Source: Rhodobacter flavimaris (lineage in GTDB: Bacteria; Pseudomonadota; Alphaproteobacteria; Rhodobacterales; Rhodobacteraceae). From it: a stretch of DNA of 64,000 bases. The position numbers and the translations under genes were made by a program. Below, in pieces: positions 63,090 to 64,000 of this stretch. The notes beneath the pieces were generated by a model. It had not been told where the DNA came from. It did not search any database and was given only the letters and a program-made list of their open reading frames with translations. The stretch is taken from NCBI RefSeq assembly GCF_021378075.1, contig NZ_JAJUOS010000008.1:62001-126000 (forward strand), given 5' to 3'. How positions within the stretch are numbered: the stretch's first letter is position 1; each line of letters begins with the position of its first letter.

Positions 63090-63904
63090 GCCCTGCGGTT
63101 GTCGTAGCCAAAGCCGCGCAGAAGTGCGGCGTTCTGGGGGGCAAAGGCTTTCTCGGCCATCTCGATCCGCGCCTGCGATTTTCCGGCGTCGCTCTCGGCC
63201 ACACGATGGAATGACGCGCGCAGCATTGCCCGGATCTCGGACGGGCCGACCCGCGGGTCGCGCATCGCCTCGGCAATCGCATCGCAATCCTCCATCCGCA
63301 GCGAGGGGTTGGTGAGGTTGCGGTTCACCTCCCAGTCGATGCCGGGTTCGGCGCCCAGAAGCCTCTCGAAAGTTGCCCGGATAGCGCGATGGCTTGCGAT
63401 GACAAGCGGGGCTTCGGGGAACAATCGCGCCCAGCCCCGCAGGTAGACGGCAGGCTTAATCATCGCGGCACGGCGGCAGGTGAACGCATCGAAATCGAGC
63501 CCGTCATAGGGGTTGCGCGTGCTCAGCCAAGGTTCGAAATGCTGCTTCATGAACTGCGAGTAATCGCCGAACATGAACTCGCTGAACGGGCGCAGGAAGG
63601 CGATGACCTGAACCGATATCCCCTCACGCCGCACCAGATCCGCCAGCGCCTTGCCATGCTGCGGCAGAGCGTAAAGGTCTTCATGGCTCAGCACCACGGT
63701 ATGGGTCTGCCCCTCGAACAGCGCGTTCAGGCGGGCGGCGTCGATATCCTTCAGATCCGCCGCATTGCCGGGGTGGTTGCCGGGCGGCTTTGGGTAGTGG
63801 ACGCCCTGATCCAGCAGCGCCGCGCGGTTCTTCAGCATCACCTGTTGCAGGTAGGTCGAGCCACATTTGGGCGATCCGACATGGAGCAATATCTGGCGTT
63901 TCAT
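63086..63904 (-). CDS. sulfotransferase-like protein
   Basis: A 272-residue protein with the PAPS phosphate loop VGSPKCGSTYLQ (9-20) and a weak 3'-phosphate region near residues 105-120 (FLRPFSEFMF). The rest does not match a named subfamily by eye. It may sulfate the exported polysaccharide or act as a glycan-linked P-loop protein. It converges on the KpsT-like gene with a 4-base overlap and is coupled by ATGA to the next gene at the right edge. Confidence 0.75.
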   Translation of the reverse strand: MKRQILLHVGSPKCGSTYLQQVMLKNRAALLDQGVHYPKPPGNHPGNAADLKDIDAARLNALFEGQTHTVVLSHEDLYALPQHGKALADLVRREGISVQVIAFLRPFSEFMFGDYSQFMKQHFEPWLSTRNPYDGLDFDAFTCRRAAMIKPAVYLRGWARLFPEAPLVIASHRAIRATFERLLGAEPGIDWEVNRNLTNPSLRMEDCDAIAEAMRDPRVGPSEIRAMLRASFHRVAESDAGKSQARIEMAEKAFAPQNAALLRGFGYDNRRA

Positions 63905-64000
63905 GAAACCATCCGTTCGTGTTGCGGCAGCCGGGCGCCAAGCTCGGCCGCCAATGCGTCGATCATCGCCTCGGGTGACAGGCCAAGGCCGCCAAGCGCG
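63901..64000 (-). CDS. C-terminal fragment of a gene running off the right edge
   Basis: The last 32 codons of a minus-strand gene are visible, ending in a TGA that overlaps the sulfotransferase-like ATG. The fragment (ALGGLGLSPEAM, then AAELGARLPQ) is too short to assign. Its coupling to the neighbour suggests a role in surface polysaccharide synthesis. Confidence 0.6.
   Translation of the reverse strand, partial: ALGGLGLSPEAMIDALAAELGARLPQHERMVS

Overview
The window is GC-rich chromosomal DNA from an alphaproteobacterium, most likely a member of the Rhodobacteraceae (Rhodobacterales). The evidence is the codon bias, the gene neighbourhoods (leuC-leuD-membrane protein-nuclease-leuB; smr-mltA-Tim44-like next to fxsA-secB), a 176-residue type I IDI, and the short intergenic gaps with ATGA or TGATG overlaps. 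I see no prophage, insertion sequence, integrase, CRISPR array or rRNA. One tRNA gene, tRNA-Pro(CGG), is present.

Layout. 1-5 kb: a truncated alpha/beta hydrolase, then smr-mltA-Tim44-like (minus) diverging from fxsA-secB-idi (plus). 5-10.4 kb: the outer-membrane assembly pair tamA-tamB. 10.4-12.6 kb: a LysR regulator diverging from glutaryl-CoA dehydrogenase. 12.6-16.4 kb: a YihY/BrkB membrane protein, a di-haem cytochrome c peroxidase-like protein and a convergent CRTAC1/FG-GAP protein. 16.4-23.8 kb: a complete D-xylose unit, with a ROK repressor (XylR) diverging from xylF-H-G-B-A and ending in a clear terminator. 23.8-30 kb: a SulP transporter and a tandem universal stress protein, then a CecR-type TetR regulator with an HlyD/ABC exporter. 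30-39.9 kb: a polyamine island (puuA, puuB, potFGHI and a glutamine amidotransferase in one long minus-strand operon; a GntR regulator and aldehyde dehydrogenase puuC on plus). 39.9-44.2 kb: an unusual OsmC-flavoprotein-OsmC-methyltransferase-microprotein operon diverging from an HxlR regulator. 44.2-48.4 kb: a methyltransferase, a small membrane protein, an SDR and a coniferyl-aldehyde-dehydrogenase-like gene under a TetR regulator. 48.7-55.3 kb: tRNA-Pro, a DMT exporter and the leucine genes. 55.5-57.9 kb: an MscS channel, rsfS and rlmH. 58-64 kb: an RTX calcium-binding protein and a KpsM/KpsE/KpsT-like polysaccharide exporter with a sulfotransferase-like gene.

The genes form coherent modules. 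Xylose is imported by XylFGH, isomerised by XylA and phosphorylated by XylB. Putrescine is imported by PotFGHI, glutamylated by PuuA, oxidised by PuuB and PuuC, and probably hydrolysed by the linked amidotransferase. TamA and TamB assemble outer-membrane proteins, with SecB handling export upstream. The right-end cluster looks like surface polysaccharide export.

The most unusual signal is a short AT-rich element found six times inside four unrelated coding genes. It is always in the same reading frame, encoding roughly A-E-T-E-P-V-F, and is written in codons that look rare for this genome. Three copies lie in the CRTAC1 gene. Other points of interest are paired candidate operators for the GntR regulator, a strong palindrome in front of the CecR-like gene, a 19-codon leader ORF overlapping the rsfS start, and three hairpins in a row after leuD.
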